From: Owenweeksia sp.
GTDB lineage: Bacteria > Bacteroidota > Bacteroidia > Flavobacteriales > Schleiferiaceae
Assembly (NCBI GenBank): GCA_002695025.1
Contig: NZNV01000006.1
Span: 79,952-143,951, forward strand
Direction of reading: 5' to 3'
Length of the DNA: 64,000 nt
Made by a program: the position numbers and the translations under genes. Shown here one piece after another: positions 55,777-64,000 of this stretch (position 1 is the stretch's first letter; the number at the start of each line of letters is the position of its first letter). The notes under the pieces were generated by a model, which saw only the letters and a program-made list of their open reading frames with translations, searched no databases and was not told the DNA's origin.

Positions 55777-56148
55777 TTAGAGGGAAAATTCCCCAAAGTG
55801 CCAGAGTATTCCCGAAGGATCATGAACGAAGCATTCACGGCCCCAATCCATAGTGCGCGGGGGAACAAGCCGGACGTTGTGGTCGCGGTATTTTTCCTCC
55901 AGGCCGAGCTCCTGCAGTTCATCCCAAAAACGGGAAACATCTTTTACTTCCATAAACACCATGGTATTGTCCACCCAGTCTTTTACGTAAGCGTTTTGCA
56001 GGTAAAAAGCCAGCTTGCCGCTATTGAAAACGGACAGCTGAGGAGAAAGGACTTTCTCTTCAAATCCCAGGTCACGGTAAAAGTTGCGGGATACTTCAAA
56101 ATCCCTGGCCCCGATAAAAGGGCGTATAGAATTTGCACGGTGGTTCAT
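55777..56148 (-). CDS. VOC-family (glyoxalase-like) protein
   Basis: 123 residues. Vicinal-oxygen-chelate fold with paired beta-alpha-beta units: RPFIGARDFEVSRNFYRDLG start and ECFVHDPSGILWHFGE end. Such proteins include glyoxalase, bleomycin-resistance and dioxygenase-type members; the histidine/glutamate pattern here does not decide between them. Overlaps the next gene by 4 bases. Confidence 0.9.
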   Translation of the reverse strand: MNHRANSIRPFIGARDFEVSRNFYRDLGFEEKVLSPQLSVFNSGKLAFYLQNAYVKDWVDNTMVFMEVKDVSRFWDELQELGLEEKYRDHNVRLVPPRTMDWGRECFVHDPSGILWHFGEFSL

Positions 56149-56621
56149 GGTCTGAGATTTTCGATAAGCTGTTGTAGTTCTTTTTCCTTTTGGGTGCCAA
56201 TGAGGAACTTCTTACCATTTTTGAGAGTTACAGCCAGGCCTTTAGTACCTTTTACGTTGTATACGGTGCCGTAGGGGGTCCAGATGCGAATGCCCCAACC
56301 GCCCACAAAGCCGTAGTTTACCACGTGGGCTTCTTCCACCTCCTCCCATTTTACTTTTTTAGCGGTAAAGGGAAAGTAGCGTAGGCGGATACCTTCTTCA
56401 TCGATTTCGGTTTTCAGCTTCATGGAGAAAAAGAGCAGGAGTACTGCGCTTACCACGGCAATAGGTATCCAGAAGCTGTTTCCCGAAGTCTGGTTGGGAG
56501 AAGCCAGGTGACGGTATATTTCCACTGTGGTGGGTAAGGCCACCAGGAGCAGTATAACCCAGATCAGCCAGGATTGGGTGAGTTTTTGTTCTTCTGTAAA
56601 CCGAACTTTCATAGGAGCCAT
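56145..56621 (-). CDS. membrane protein with a PH-like domain
   Basis: About 158 residues from the ATG at 56621 (56612 also possible). Two membrane helices (about 17-35 and 50-70), then a beta-rich domain resembling bacterial PH-like proteins (IRLRYFPFTAKKVKWEEVEEAHVV is read in parts). Function unknown; coupled by overlap to the VOC gene. Confidence 0.72.
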   Translation of the reverse strand: MAPMKVRFTEEQKLTQSWLIWVILLLVALPTTVEIYRHLASPNQTSGNSFWIPIAVVSAVLLLFFSMKLKTEIDEEGIRLRYFPFTAKKVKWEEVEEAHVVNYGFVGGWGIRIWTPYGTVYNVKGTKGLAVTLKNGKKFLIGTQKEKELQQLIENLRP

Positions 56622-56682
56622 ACAATTGGGATAACGGCTTAAAGCTAGATATTTTTTATATAGGGTATTAGATTTAGTCGTC

Positions 56683-57723
56683 TTACAAATCTGCTTTTCG
56701 CTCTTTCCTGCGTTTAGGAACGGAAGCGGTATAAGTAGCGATATAATCCTCACCAACTTTCAGGTGAAGATCGTAATAACCGCTTTTGTGGAAACGGTAT
56801 TCCAGGACCAGTACACCGCCTTTGTTGCTGATCACTTCCGGTTGTGCCGTGCGGCTGTGCGAACCGCTGTGCAGCTCCAGGTATATTTGGCCGGCATCCA
56901 CTTTTCCTCCTGTGGCCAGTATAAAACGAAGGGTGTCCCTTTTAGCGGTTTCAATGTGCATGCTTTGGGGTGCAAGGGGATTGAGAGAATGCTTAAAGGC
57001 GGCATTATACAGAATAGGAGCGTCCAGGAAATCCCGCACGCTGGCCCCGTTCATTAAGGTCCAGGCCGTATCTTCCGGGTAATGGCTCCTGAAAAAGAAG
57101 GCGGGTTCGGTTAAGAAGAAACCCTCGTTAAATTCCGGTACAAATAAAGTGGTGCCCCAATGGGTATAGAGATTGCCGCTGGACCAGGTGGGGTCGCACA
57201 AATACCATTTTCCGTTGAGTTGCACGGCATTCCAGGAATGGTTGGGCATGCCCAGGGCATCTACATTGGCGTAGGAGGTGCGGGCATAACCGTTAACGAT
57301 CCGGCAGGGTATGCCGGCTATAGTACTCATTTCCTGCAGCAGGAAGGCAAAGCCGGTACACACTGTTTTCCGTTCGCGGTAAAGAGTCCTGAACATTTCC
57401 TGGCTGAAGCTGTGGTTCCATTCCGCCAGTTTCAGGCTGTCATGCCGTAATGATTCCCGTTTTCGCTTGTTCTTCTGGTAGGCCAGGTAATCATTGGCAA
57501 TGTTGGTACACACCCAGATGTAGAGCGCCCTGAATTTTTCAACCTCTGTATCCAGATTATGAGTGAGCTGGTAGGTAAGTTGTGGCAGGTTGCTGAGGTT
57601 GGTACCCTGGTACAAGCCGGCTATACTATCCACCCTGGCGAAGTTTATTTCGCTGAAATCCGTAAGCTGTCCTTTAAGCGTGCCGGAAATGATCAGTATG
57701 CAGGCCAACCAGAGGTTTTTCAT
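56683..57723 (-). CDS. secreted transglutaminase-like protein
   Basis: 346 residues with a signal peptide (1-19). The transglutaminase/papain-like triad is present: C122 in TVCTGFAF, H162 in MPNHSWNAV, D177 in YLCDPTWS. About 240-330 form a beta-sandwich. Family members act as proteases or cross-linkers. The start overlaps the CarboxypepD gene by 4 bases, so the pair is coupled. Substrate unknown. Confidence 0.9.
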   Translation of the reverse strand: MKNLWLACILIISGTLKGQLTDFSEINFARVDSIAGLYQGTNLSNLPQLTYQLTHNLDTEVEKFRALYIWVCTNIANDYLAYQKNKRKRESLRHDSLKLAEWNHSFSQEMFRTLYRERKTVCTGFAFLLQEMSTIAGIPCRIVNGYARTSYANVDALGMPNHSWNAVQLNGKWYLCDPTWSSGNLYTHWGTTLFVPEFNEGFFLTEPAFFFRSHYPEDTAWTLMNGASVRDFLDAPILYNAAFKHSLNPLAPQSMHIETAKRDTLRFILATGGKVDAGQIYLELHSGSHSRTAQPEVISNKGGVLVLEYRFHKSGYYDLHLKVGEDYIATYTASVPKRRKERKADL

Positions 57724-58460
57724 CGGAAAAATGCTTTGAGCCGGTCCCAGAGTGATCTTTTGGAGGCATAGGGCTCTATCACCGCTACTTCACCGGTAAT
57801 GACCACCAGCCCGGTTAAGGTCTGCGAGGTCATCCTGATATTAACCTGCAATTCATCGGTAACGGTATATTCCACTCTTTCATAAGCTAGAAAGCTGACC
57901 TGGAGGATATCTCCCTTATTCAACCGTACCGGGAACCGGAATTTGCCATCCATATCCGTGCTTACCCCTGCCGTATGGTCTTTGAGAATAATATTGGCAA
58001 AGGGTATGGGTTCCCCGGTTTCAGCATCAGTCACAATGCCGCTTAGGAGACTGTCACCAGGAGTAATGGTGGAGGGGCTGCGCGGGGTTTCCTCATCTTC
58101 CAGGTGAACACTTACCTCTTGGGGCTGTGCAGCAGGTTGTGCAGCACTATCAGCTACGGGTAGCATGGACAACAAGGAAATACCGGCCAGTCCGGCACCG
58201 GTGGTAAAAGAGGACGGCCCGGTTTTCGGAGAATGAGGGATGGTGTATTCCTTAAGCTGGTCGGTCCTGAAGTGCCCACAGGTGCTTTTTTGTTTGTTGA
58301 TATTCATGAAGTAGTTGCGGATCTCCACATCGCTCATGTTGGAGAAGTCTACCACTTCCTTCTGGCAGGCCTGACAAAACCCCCCTGCTTTAGTAGGAGT
58401 AAAGGAGTTGAATTTCTGCGAGCAGGGTTGGTCTACGGATATTTTGAAGTGATCAGCCAC
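57720..58460 (-). CDS. CarboxypepD_reg-domain protein with N-terminal cysteine-rich motif
   Basis: 246 residues. Cytoplasmic N-terminus with paired cysteines (PCSQKF, GFCQACQKEV, STCGHF), a likely zinc-binding module of a Bacteroidota family; a hydrophobic segment around 85-108; then a carboxypeptidase regulatory-like beta-sandwich (SGIVTDAETGEPIPFANIIL). The order suggests a protein anchored in the inner membrane with a periplasmic Ig-like domain. Function unknown. Confidence 0.85.
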   Translation of the reverse strand: MADHFKISVDQPCSQKFNSFTPTKAGGFCQACQKEVVDFSNMSDVEIRNYFMNINKQKSTCGHFRTDQLKEYTIPHSPKTGPSSFTTGAGLAGISLLSMLPVADSAAQPAAQPQEVSVHLEDEETPRSPSTITPGDSLLSGIVTDAETGEPIPFANIILKDHTAGVSTDMDGKFRFPVRLNKGDILQVSFLAYERVEYTVTDELQVNIRMTSQTLTGLVVITGEVAVIEPYASKRSLWDRLKAFFR

Positions 58461-58559
58461 AGGATGTTGTTTTAAGGTCTTTAGGTTATGGACAGGTGAA
58501 TGACGGTAGGTTGCCCGCTTAGGATGTTTAAAGATACACAGGGGTTTAGGGGCCTTTTC

Positions 58560-59945
58560 TCAATCCTGCCAGAACATATCCGCCTGTGGGATGGACTTAT
58601 GGCGTTCCACGGCAAAAGGGTTGAAGCCGGAGCTGGCAAAGAGGTACCAGGCCCCTCCTGAAAGAGCAATTTGGGTACTGGCTTCCGGCCAAAGCGGGTC
58701 ATTGCCATATCCTGTGCCGGCATTGGAAGAATAAGGAAAACCATAGGCATTGGTATGTCTGGGGGAAGGGACGAGTATTTTTTCCATTTCCAACAGGTAA
58801 TGATCACTTTCCTGCTGCATTCCTGCCAGTTTAAAAGCCAGGGCCATCTGCCCGGTGCCTTCCATAAAAACTGCGTCACGGTCTTCATCAATGTCATAAC
58901 CGGTGATGCGGGCATTGGTAAGAGTTGCGGTTTGAGTGGTAATGAAGCGTTGTGCGGAATACAAGGTGGACACCGGGTAATTATTGAAGATGCAGTAGCT
59001 CCAGGAGTGGTTGTCCAGCGCATAGCGATAAGCCGGGTTCCCGGGCCAGGATACCAGGTTCCGGTCTGCTTCGTCCCAGCGGTCATTCTCCAGGAAGGTG
59101 AGCAGCCGGCTGTGAAAAGTATTGTAACCCTTTACTGCGTTAAAAGCATCTATATTCCCTTCGGTTACCTTGTAATTTAGGATGGCGTTATCTGCTCCAT
59201 AGCCGGCAAAAAGGCCTCCGTCCGTATCCTGTAAGGTCATTAACCAATTGCTGATGCCGGAGGCCAGCTGATGGTATTTTGAACTGCCTGTACGAGCATG
59301 GTAATTGTTGAGCGCAATCAACAACCAGGCATTATCCCCCATCCAACGGTGATTGTTTGGATTACCGTTCCGGTCCCTGAACTGTGAAAATCCACCTTTG
59401 CCGCTTAACAGTTCGGTATGGATACGCGCATCAAAAAAATCAAAGATCCTTTCCGCCCTTTCAAGGTTTCCGTTCAGCATAAAGACCAGGGCCGCCAGGG
59501 CGTTGTCATAAAGCGACACCACATTGCCATTCTCTGCGCTTTCCAACAAGCCGTTGGGTAATTGTTGCTGATTGAACCAATTCAATATGCGCGTCTCATT
59601 TTCATTGGTTACATGGCGGGCAGTAAAATTTATATTGCCAGCTGACTCCTTTACTTCTGCGGAGGAGGGCGTAAAAAGGTAGCCTGGATCAGCCGGGCTT
59701 AGGGTATGCCTGCCTTGTAGTTCTGTTAACGCCCAGTTGCCCTGGGCATCGGTAAGTGCTGATTTTCCGGTTGCCGTGGAAACCTCAATACCTTCCATTC
59801 CGTTGCCAAAATCATCCATCACTTTACCACTTGCGGTATAGGTAGGTGCCATTTCCTTTTGGCAGGAAATGAGTAAAAGGACCAGGCTTAGTTTAATGAG
59901 GATGGACCGTACGGTGAAAAGGGCTTTATAATTCGGGACCAGCAT
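58560..59945 (-). CDS. lipoprotein with alpha/alpha-toroid (glycosidase-like) domain
   Basis: 461 residues. Signal peptide with lipobox (LLISC), then a CarboxypepD-like domain (about 35-110), then a long helical region (about 120-461) resembling a six-hairpin toroid (ILNWFNQQQLPNGLLESAEN, MGDNAWLLIALNNYHARTG, LQDTDGGLFAGYG). Such folds bind or cleave carbohydrates; catalytic acids cannot be assigned. Outer-membrane or periplasmic lipoprotein. Confidence 0.82.
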   Translation of the reverse strand: MLVPNYKALFTVRSILIKLSLVLLLISCQKEMAPTYTASGKVMDDFGNGMEGIEVSTATGKSALTDAQGNWALTELQGRHTLSPADPGYLFTPSSAEVKESAGNINFTARHVTNENETRILNWFNQQQLPNGLLESAENGNVVSLYDNALAALVFMLNGNLERAERIFDFFDARIHTELLSGKGGFSQFRDRNGNPNNHRWMGDNAWLLIALNNYHARTGSSKYHQLASGISNWLMTLQDTDGGLFAGYGADNAILNYKVTEGNIDAFNAVKGYNTFHSRLLTFLENDRWDEADRNLVSWPGNPAYRYALDNHSWSYCIFNNYPVSTLYSAQRFITTQTATLTNARITGYDIDEDRDAVFMEGTGQMALAFKLAGMQQESDHYLLEMEKILVPSPRHTNAYGFPYSSNAGTGYGNDPLWPEASTQIALSGGAWYLFASSGFNPFAVERHKSIPQADMFWQD

Positions 59946-60125
59946 TTGTTAGTTAAAGGTAAAAATTATGGTCAAGAGTATGACTTCATGAGTTCCCTGG
60001 TAAACTTACTTATCGATACTTTTCCTGCATTCCGCATTTAAAAATTCAATCAGTGCAGAGAAGTCTGATTTATGATGGGGGACTGTCTGGTATTTCCAGT
60101 TACGGCCTGAGTTTATTGGCTACTA

Positions 60126-60311
60126 TTACTGGGCTGGCCTCAGATTACCAAAGACCGTGGCCACCAACAGCAACCCAATGCCAATGCCCATGGAAAACCC
60201 CCTGGCCAGGTCCGGAAGCTGTATAAAGTGTATAAACACTTGTGAAGCGGCTATTGTAAATAATCCTGCTACCAGCAGGGTCCTTGATTTTCCTGGGCTT
60301 ATGGTCTTCAT
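60126..60311 (-). CDS. small two-helix membrane protein
   Basis: 61 residues: two hydrophobic helices (about 10-28 and 38-55) joined by a short charged turn. I do not recognise it. Supported by a clean start and a small upstream gap; coding is plausible but not certain. Confidence 0.55.
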   Translation of the reverse strand: MKTISPGKSRTLLVAGLFTIAASQVFIHFIQLPDLARGFSMGIGIGLLLVATVFGNLRPAQ

Positions 60312-60379
60312 GCTTTGTACGTTTCTCGATTAAATCCTAAATGTAGGAAAAGCTGAGCAACAGCTCCTTTTTGTTTGGG

Positions 60380-60820
60380 TCAGGGCTGGCCGATATCCTC
60401 ATTCCACAGGCTGGGGTGGTCTTCAATAAAATCCTGCATCATGGCAATGCATTCAGAGTTGTTCACGATCAGCACCTCCACTCCGTTTTGGCGCAATAGT
60501 TCTTCTGAACCCCGGAAGGTTTGATTTTCCCCGATCACCACCCTGGGGATGCCATACAGCAATATGGCCCCGGAACACATGGGGCAAGGCGACAAAGTAG
60601 TATAAAGCACCGATTCCCTGTATACGGAGGCGGGCTGCCGGCCGGCATTTTCCAGGGCGTCCATTTCCCCGTGCAATACCACGCTACCTTCCTGGATGCG
60701 CTTATTATGCCCCTTGCCGATGATCCGGCCCCGGTGAACCAAAACCGACCCTATGGGGATCCCGCCTTCCCCAAGGCCTTTTTGGGCTTCCTCAATAGCA
60801 GCGCTGAGAAATGTGTCCAT
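60380..60820 (-). CDS. cytosine/nucleoside deaminase, fungal Fcy1-like
   Basis: 146 residues. Zinc deaminase signature HGEMDALENAGR (H50, E52) and PCPMCSGAILLYG (C79, C82). Compared with the tRNA-adenosine/guanine deaminase pattern (HAE), the HGE, the internal LENAGR and the ending DFIEDHPSLWNEDIG resemble yeast-type cytosine deaminase, judged from memory. Likely converts cytosine to uracil. No pyrimidine genes adjacent. Confidence 0.85.
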   Translation of the reverse strand: MDTFLSAAIEEAQKGLGEGGIPIGSVLVHRGRIIGKGHNKRIQEGSVVLHGEMDALENAGRQPASVYRESVLYTTLSPCPMCSGAILLYGIPRVVIGENQTFRGSEELLRQNGVEVLIVNNSECIAMMQDFIEDHPSLWNEDIGQP

Positions 60821-61009
60821 GTTTTACGGATGATTTTAACTGGCAATTTAGGTTTTTTGGAGGTGAAAGACGGGGGCGCAGAGGTCTGCAACGGTGAAAT
60901 AATGGGTTTACATTACCGGCATTACACTTCTTTACACTGTTTTACCTTTCATTAACGCTTTTCAGGACAGCGTGCATATACCTTCACGGAAACATTAAAA
61001 TTTGATGAT

Positions 61010-61642
61010 ATGAAAAGTAGAAGGAGTCTTACGTTGACCTTGGTATTAGTAACTACCATAGCGATGGTGAGTGCATTCACCTGGGGAGGTCCCTCTCAAC
61101 AGGCCTCAGCCAGTATGATGGAGGAAGAAGCACCACACCAAACGGTTAACCTGTTTGTAACCCACGGGCATTGCAACACCCCTTTTGGCGGGATAGTAAG
61201 TGATTTGAAGATCATGGAGGCCGTACGTACGGATATGGGGAACCCCCTGGAAAATATGCAGGTCTCTTTTGTGATAGATCCGGGTTCCTTTAAAGCCTGT
61301 GGAGGCGATGAGTTTACCGCCATGGTCCAGACACCGGGCTTGTTCCGGGAGGGGAATGAGGTGATCACGTTCCATTCTACTTCGGTGTATACCCTCGGGG
61401 TGGATTGGTACCAGCTGAACGGGAAAATGTCCATCAAGGGTGTGGACAGGGAGGTAAAGTTCTTTGTTACGGGTATCCGGAAGCCGGGTGATTCACGGCC
61501 CAGTGCCCTGGTTTTGGAAGGACAGCTGAATTTGTACGATTGGGGAATTGACTATGATAAGATCGTTCATGGTGATTCCGGGCGTTCAGCGGAAAGTCCT
61601 ACGCAATGGATGCATCTGAACATGAAGATAGAAATGTGCTGA
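61010..61642 (+). CDS. YceI-like secreted protein
   Basis: 210 residues with a signal peptide (1-22). C-terminal half has the YceI-like pattern VITFHSTSVYTLGVDWYQLNG and SIKGVDREVKFF. YceI/TT1927b proteins are lipocalin-like and bind isoprenoid or other hydrophobic ligands in the periplasm. Residues 45-110 are less similar to standard YceI. Function unknown; stands alone between two hairpins. Confidence 0.75.
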   Translation: MKSRRSLTLTLVLVTTIAMVSAFTWGGPSQQASASMMEEEAPHQTVNLFVTHGHCNTPFGGIVSDLKIMEAVRTDMGNPLENMQVSFVIDPGSFKACGGDEFTAMVQTPGLFREGNEVITFHSTSVYTLGVDWYQLNGKMSIKGVDREVKFFVTGIRKPGDSRPSALVLEGQLNLYDWGIDYDKIVHGDSGRSAESPTQWMHLNMKIEMC

Positions 61643-61691
61643 GCTTGCAGGTTATACTCTGCTGGTATAAAGTGCGTCTTTTTTTCCTGAA

Positions 61692-61734
61692 GCCCTGAAG
61701 AGGGATCCCCAATTTCAGGATCACTCTTCAGGGC
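61692..61734. terminator. large hairpin between converging genes
   Basis: Outer arms GCCCTGAAGAG / CTCTTCAGGGC (11 bases) and inner arms GATCC / GGATC form a 17-base stem with one mismatch, between the YceI gene (+) and the SDR gene (-). Only TTTT follows on the plus strand, so this may act in both directions. Confidence 0.65.
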
Positions 61735-61791
61735 ACAGGTTTTAAGCGGAACCAGACAGAGGTCAGGTAGGGGTGAACGGCCAGTTTTTCC

Positions 61792-62676
61792 TTAGAGGAA
61801 GTCTATACCCAGTTCGTGTTTGCTGTATTCCCAAAGGGCGCTGGCAACCAACGGATCTTTAGCGTATTCTGCAACAAAGGCATGGGTTGGGTAGCCGGTC
61901 ATTTCCCCTTCCCCATCCGGGCCGATATAGCTTCCACCTTCCAGCTTTCCGGTAGCTGCGAGTAAGCTGGAGAGTGCACCCTGGCTTGCGCTCATGTGCG
62001 GGAATTCGTTGATCATTTCCGGTTGGTCGGTCCTCAGAAGTTCCGTTTTACTGATGCCCGGGTGGGCGGCCACCGAAATGATGTCAAGCCCGTTTTTTTC
62101 CAGGCGCCTTTGCAGCTCCAGGGCAAACAGCAGGTCGGCCACTTTACTTTGACCGTATTCCCGGAACTTGTTGTAAGGCTTTTCCAGTTTCAGGTTATCA
62201 AAATCTATTTTGCCGTTTTTGTGGGCAATGCTACTCAGGGTTACCACCCTGCTTCCGGGGGTCTTTTTTAATAAGGGAAGGAGCCTGGCCGTTAAAGCGA
62301 AGTGCGCTATGAAGTTCACGCCAAACTGCAGTTCAAAACCATCTTTGGTCTTCCCCGGAGGAGGAAACATAACCCCTGCATTATTGACCAGAACATCAAG
62401 GCGCTGGTGCTTTGCCAGGATGCTTTCCGCAAAGGCCTGTACCGAGCTTAAATCGGAGAGGTCTACGAGGCCCGCCTCTAAACGAGCTTCGGGTTTTTCT
62501 GCCCGTATGTTGAGCATGGCCTGGTAGATCTTGTGCTGATCCCGCCCTGCCAGTATTACAAAGGCATTCTTTTTAGCCAGTGCCCTGGCGGTTTCAAATC
62601 CAAGTCCGGTATTGGCTCCGGTCACTAAAAACACCCTTCCACCCTGGTCCTTTATCTGGTCCGTTGTCCAATTCAT
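61792..62676 (-). CDS. SDR-family oxidoreductase (retinol-dehydrogenase-like)
   Basis: 294 residues. Cofactor motif TGANTGLGFE, NNAGV, the catalytic serine in LSSIAHK and YGQSK (Tyr-Lys), typical of the WW-domain oxidoreductase/RDH-like group. Substrate unknown. Downstream of the NTF2-like gene (9 bases) and probably under the same HxlR control. Confidence 0.92.
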   Translation of the reverse strand: MNWTTDQIKDQGGRVFLVTGANTGLGFETARALAKKNAFVILAGRDQHKIYQAMLNIRAEKPEARLEAGLVDLSDLSSVQAFAESILAKHQRLDVLVNNAGVMFPPPGKTKDGFELQFGVNFIAHFALTARLLPLLKKTPGSRVVTLSSIAHKNGKIDFDNLKLEKPYNKFREYGQSKVADLLFALELQRRLEKNGLDIISVAAHPGISKTELLRTDQPEMINEFPHMSASQGALSSLLAATGKLEGGSYIGPDGEGEMTGYPTHAFVAEYAKDPLVASALWEYSKHELGIDFL

Positions 62677-62685
62677 ACTGCAGCT

Positions 62686-63210
62686 TTAAAGTCCGAAGGT
62701 TACTTTGGCGTGGTAGGTGTCCATGTATTCTTTCATCCTTTTGATTTTACCATCTTCCACGATAAAGAGAAAGTGGTAGTAGTTTTCATAGTTGCTGCCC
62801 ATGGCAGTTTTGGCTTTAAACTCAGCTTCTACCGCTACGCTGTTGCCTTCGGCAATCATGGAGGTGGGTTTGAAGTTTGTTCCTTCGGGGAACAGCTCTT
62901 CTCCCTTGAAAAACTCCAGGAAATATTGAGTGTCGTGCTCCCCGGCTGTGGCCAGGTATTCTGGTTTGCCAATGATCCACCAGCTAAAGTCATCGGTGAT
63001 CATGGTCTTGAGTTTTTCAACCTCAGAATTACCCATGGCTTTAATAAAATCTGCGGCTAAAGCTTTATGGGCTTCCAGTTTTTCCTGCTGGTCTTCCAGG
63101 CTGCTCTTCGCACGGGACGGTGATTTTTGTTGCGCCTGAGAGCAAGCGGTAAGACCAAACAGCAGTACAAAGGCCATTAAGGCGATGGATAACGTATGGT
63201 GTGTTTTCAT
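62686..63210 (-). CDS. NTF2-like (SnoaL-type) lipoprotein
   Basis: 174 residues. Signal peptide with lipobox (LTAC), then an alpha+beta cone fold of the NTF2 type (DFIKAMGNSEVEKLKTMITDDF, IAEGNSVAVEAEFKA, DGKIKRMKEYMDT). NTF2-like proteins bind or turn over small molecules; residues do not show which. Nine bases before the SDR gene, so likely one transcript, divergent from a HxlR regulator. Confidence 0.85.
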   Translation of the reverse strand: MKTHHTLSIALMAFVLLFGLTACSQAQQKSPSRAKSSLEDQQEKLEAHKALAADFIKAMGNSEVEKLKTMITDDFSWWIIGKPEYLATAGEHDTQYFLEFFKGEELFPEGTNFKPTSMIAEGNSVAVEAEFKAKTAMGSNYENYYHFLFIVEDGKIKRMKEYMDTYHAKVTFGL

Positions 63211-63256
63211 TTTAATTGGGTTGTATGATTCGGTGGCGAATGTAATTTCATAGCTT

Positions 63257-63264
63257 TACATTTG
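63257..63264 (+). promoter_or_regulatory. putative -7 element for the right HxlR gene
   Basis: TACATTTG matches TANNTTTG, 64 bases before the ATG at 63328. No clear -33 box. Confidence 0.3.
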
Positions 63265-63327
63265 AAAGTAGTTACACGTTTGTGAAGTAATAACACTTTT
63301 GTTAGTAGTGTTGAAACAGAAATAGTT

Positions 63328-63666
63328 ATGAGTGAAAAAACTTTGGAAGAATATGTAAACTGTTCCTTTCACCTGGCGATGAATACCTTGGAAGGGAAAT
63401 GGAAGTTTGCCATTTTATACGTGCTGCTGGATAAAGGGACCTTGCGTTTTAAGGAGCTGGAGCGGGCCATCCCGGATATTTCTACCCGTATGCTGGTGAA
63501 GGAACTCAAACACCTGGTGGAGAAAAAGATCGTTCATAGAAAAGCGTATGCTACGGTTCCGCCCACCGTTGAATATTCGTTGAGTGAAATAGGGCAAAGC
63601 CTCAGGCCGGTAATTGACAGTATTTCAAACTGGGGGAAATACTACGCTGAGAAGGTTAATGCGTAG
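63328..63666 (+). CDS. HxlR-family transcriptional regulator (second)
   Basis: 112 residues. N-terminal cysteine (NCSFHLAM) and winged helix (LEGKWKFAILYVLLDKGTLR, PDISTRMLVKELKHL, VEYSLSEIGQSLRPV). Probably represses the divergent NTF2-like/SDR pair and itself, responding to thiol-reactive compounds through the conserved cysteine. Similar in type to the HxlR at 28863 but with a less clear operator. Confidence 0.93.
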   Translation: MSEKTLEEYVNCSFHLAMNTLEGKWKFAILYVLLDKGTLRFKELERAIPDISTRMLVKELKHLVEKKIVHRKAYATVPPTVEYSLSEIGQSLRPVIDSISNWGKYYAEKVNA

Positions 63667-64000
63667 TGAAGCTACTTAGCGTGACACCGGCTTAATATTA
63701 CTTAACCTCAATAAATGGTTATGCCGGGCCTTTCATTAGGCTTAGTCAAAGGCTGGGCGTTTTATAGCGGAGAAATGTCGCACTTCGACTCTCCTTCGTC
63801 AGGCTCAGGACAGGCTATTCAGTGTGACATTCCACTATGTAGATACTAATGTAGTAAGCGGTACTCCTGAGCCCTTCGTAAAAACTTAGGTTGACCAGCG
63901 GGGGTACTGCAAAAGTTTTGAAGCAAAGAGGGGGTCAGTCTGAGTGTTACGCCAAAGGCGTGATGTATCGAAGACTGGGCGTTGGGCGTTTTTTAGCGGA
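63667..64000. repeat. gene-free end with direct and inverted repeats
   Basis: No gene. TGGGCGTTTTATAGCGGA (63754-63771) recurs as TGGGCGTTTTTTAGCGGA (63983-64000), one mismatch, 229 bases apart. GGCTCAGGA (63802-63810) and TCCTGAGCC (63865-63873) form an inverted pair. The pattern is like interspersed intergenic repeats, and the second direct repeat reaches the window edge. Confidence 0.55.

Noticed and set aside
58481..59086. 201-residue frame on the minus strand
   Set aside because: Overlaps the toroid lipoprotein gene (58560-59945) almost fully in another frame; low-complexity, Pro/Met-rich translation without domain motifs.

Overview
The window looks like chromosomal DNA of a member of the Bacteroidota. 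Evidence: a secreted metalloprotease ending in a T9SS type A sorting domain, lipoprotein boxes, Reg_prop and CarboxypepD_reg domains, LytS/LytTR signalling, few recognisable Shine-Dalgarno sequences, several TTG starts, and promoter-like TANNTTTG (-7) elements. GC content looks moderate. I saw no rRNA, CRISPR array, insertion sequence, integrase or phage block; the one RNA gene is a tRNA-Ser(GGA). Genus cannot be fixed from the sequence.

Layout. 1-2882 (+): the end of a hydrolase-OsmC fusion, a degenerate HAD-like protein and an ALDH3-type aldehyde dehydrogenase. 7341-2871 (-): an envelope/stress run from Dps through a coiled-coil lipoprotein, YtxH, a holin-like protein and MscS to a DUF748/AsmA-like protein. 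7546-11424: acylphosphatase, RbfA, a LolC/E-type permease, DusB (-) and a CPBP protease. 14318-11421 (-): an ExbB/TolQ-ExbD cluster with three ExbD genes. Then tRNA-Ser, a retropepsin-like lipoprotein, two DUF4386 proteins, an alcohol dehydrogenase and a TolB_N-TPR-AraC regulator. 20868-22724: amtB, divergent from an Lrp/AsnC regulator. 22871-26587 (+): a serine hydrolase followed by a LytS/LytTR two-component pair.

33811-29871 (-) reads as one pathway: aldehyde dehydrogenase, DUF779 protein and acetyl-CoA synthetase, turning acetaldehyde into acetate and then acetyl-CoA, with a divergent AraC regulator. A HxlR/DoxX divergent pair (28863-29697) has a striking nested operator. 34978-46841 is mixed housekeeping and accessory content, including an ArsR remnant, a KatG with a lipoprotein signal, and a seven-bladed Reg_prop lipoprotein divergent from a transmembrane winged-helix regulator. 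46954-60820 is almost entirely minus strand: T9SS protease, ZIP transporter, TPR lipoprotein, asparaginase-TatD, a secreted HEXXH protein, a CPBP-like protein without catalytic glutamates, a VOC/PH/transglutaminase/CarboxypepD run, a toroid lipoprotein and a fungal-type cytosine deaminase. The right end holds a YceI-like protein and a HxlR-controlled SDR/NTF2 pair.

The most interesting candidates are the propeller lipoprotein plus membrane regulator, with 10-bp-phased direct repeats between them; the ExbD paralogues with an EF-hand-like loop joined to a CxxC; the nested HxlR operator; the lipoprotein KatG; and a local family of GATTCAATCGCGC palindromic repeats around 49.5-51.4 kb.
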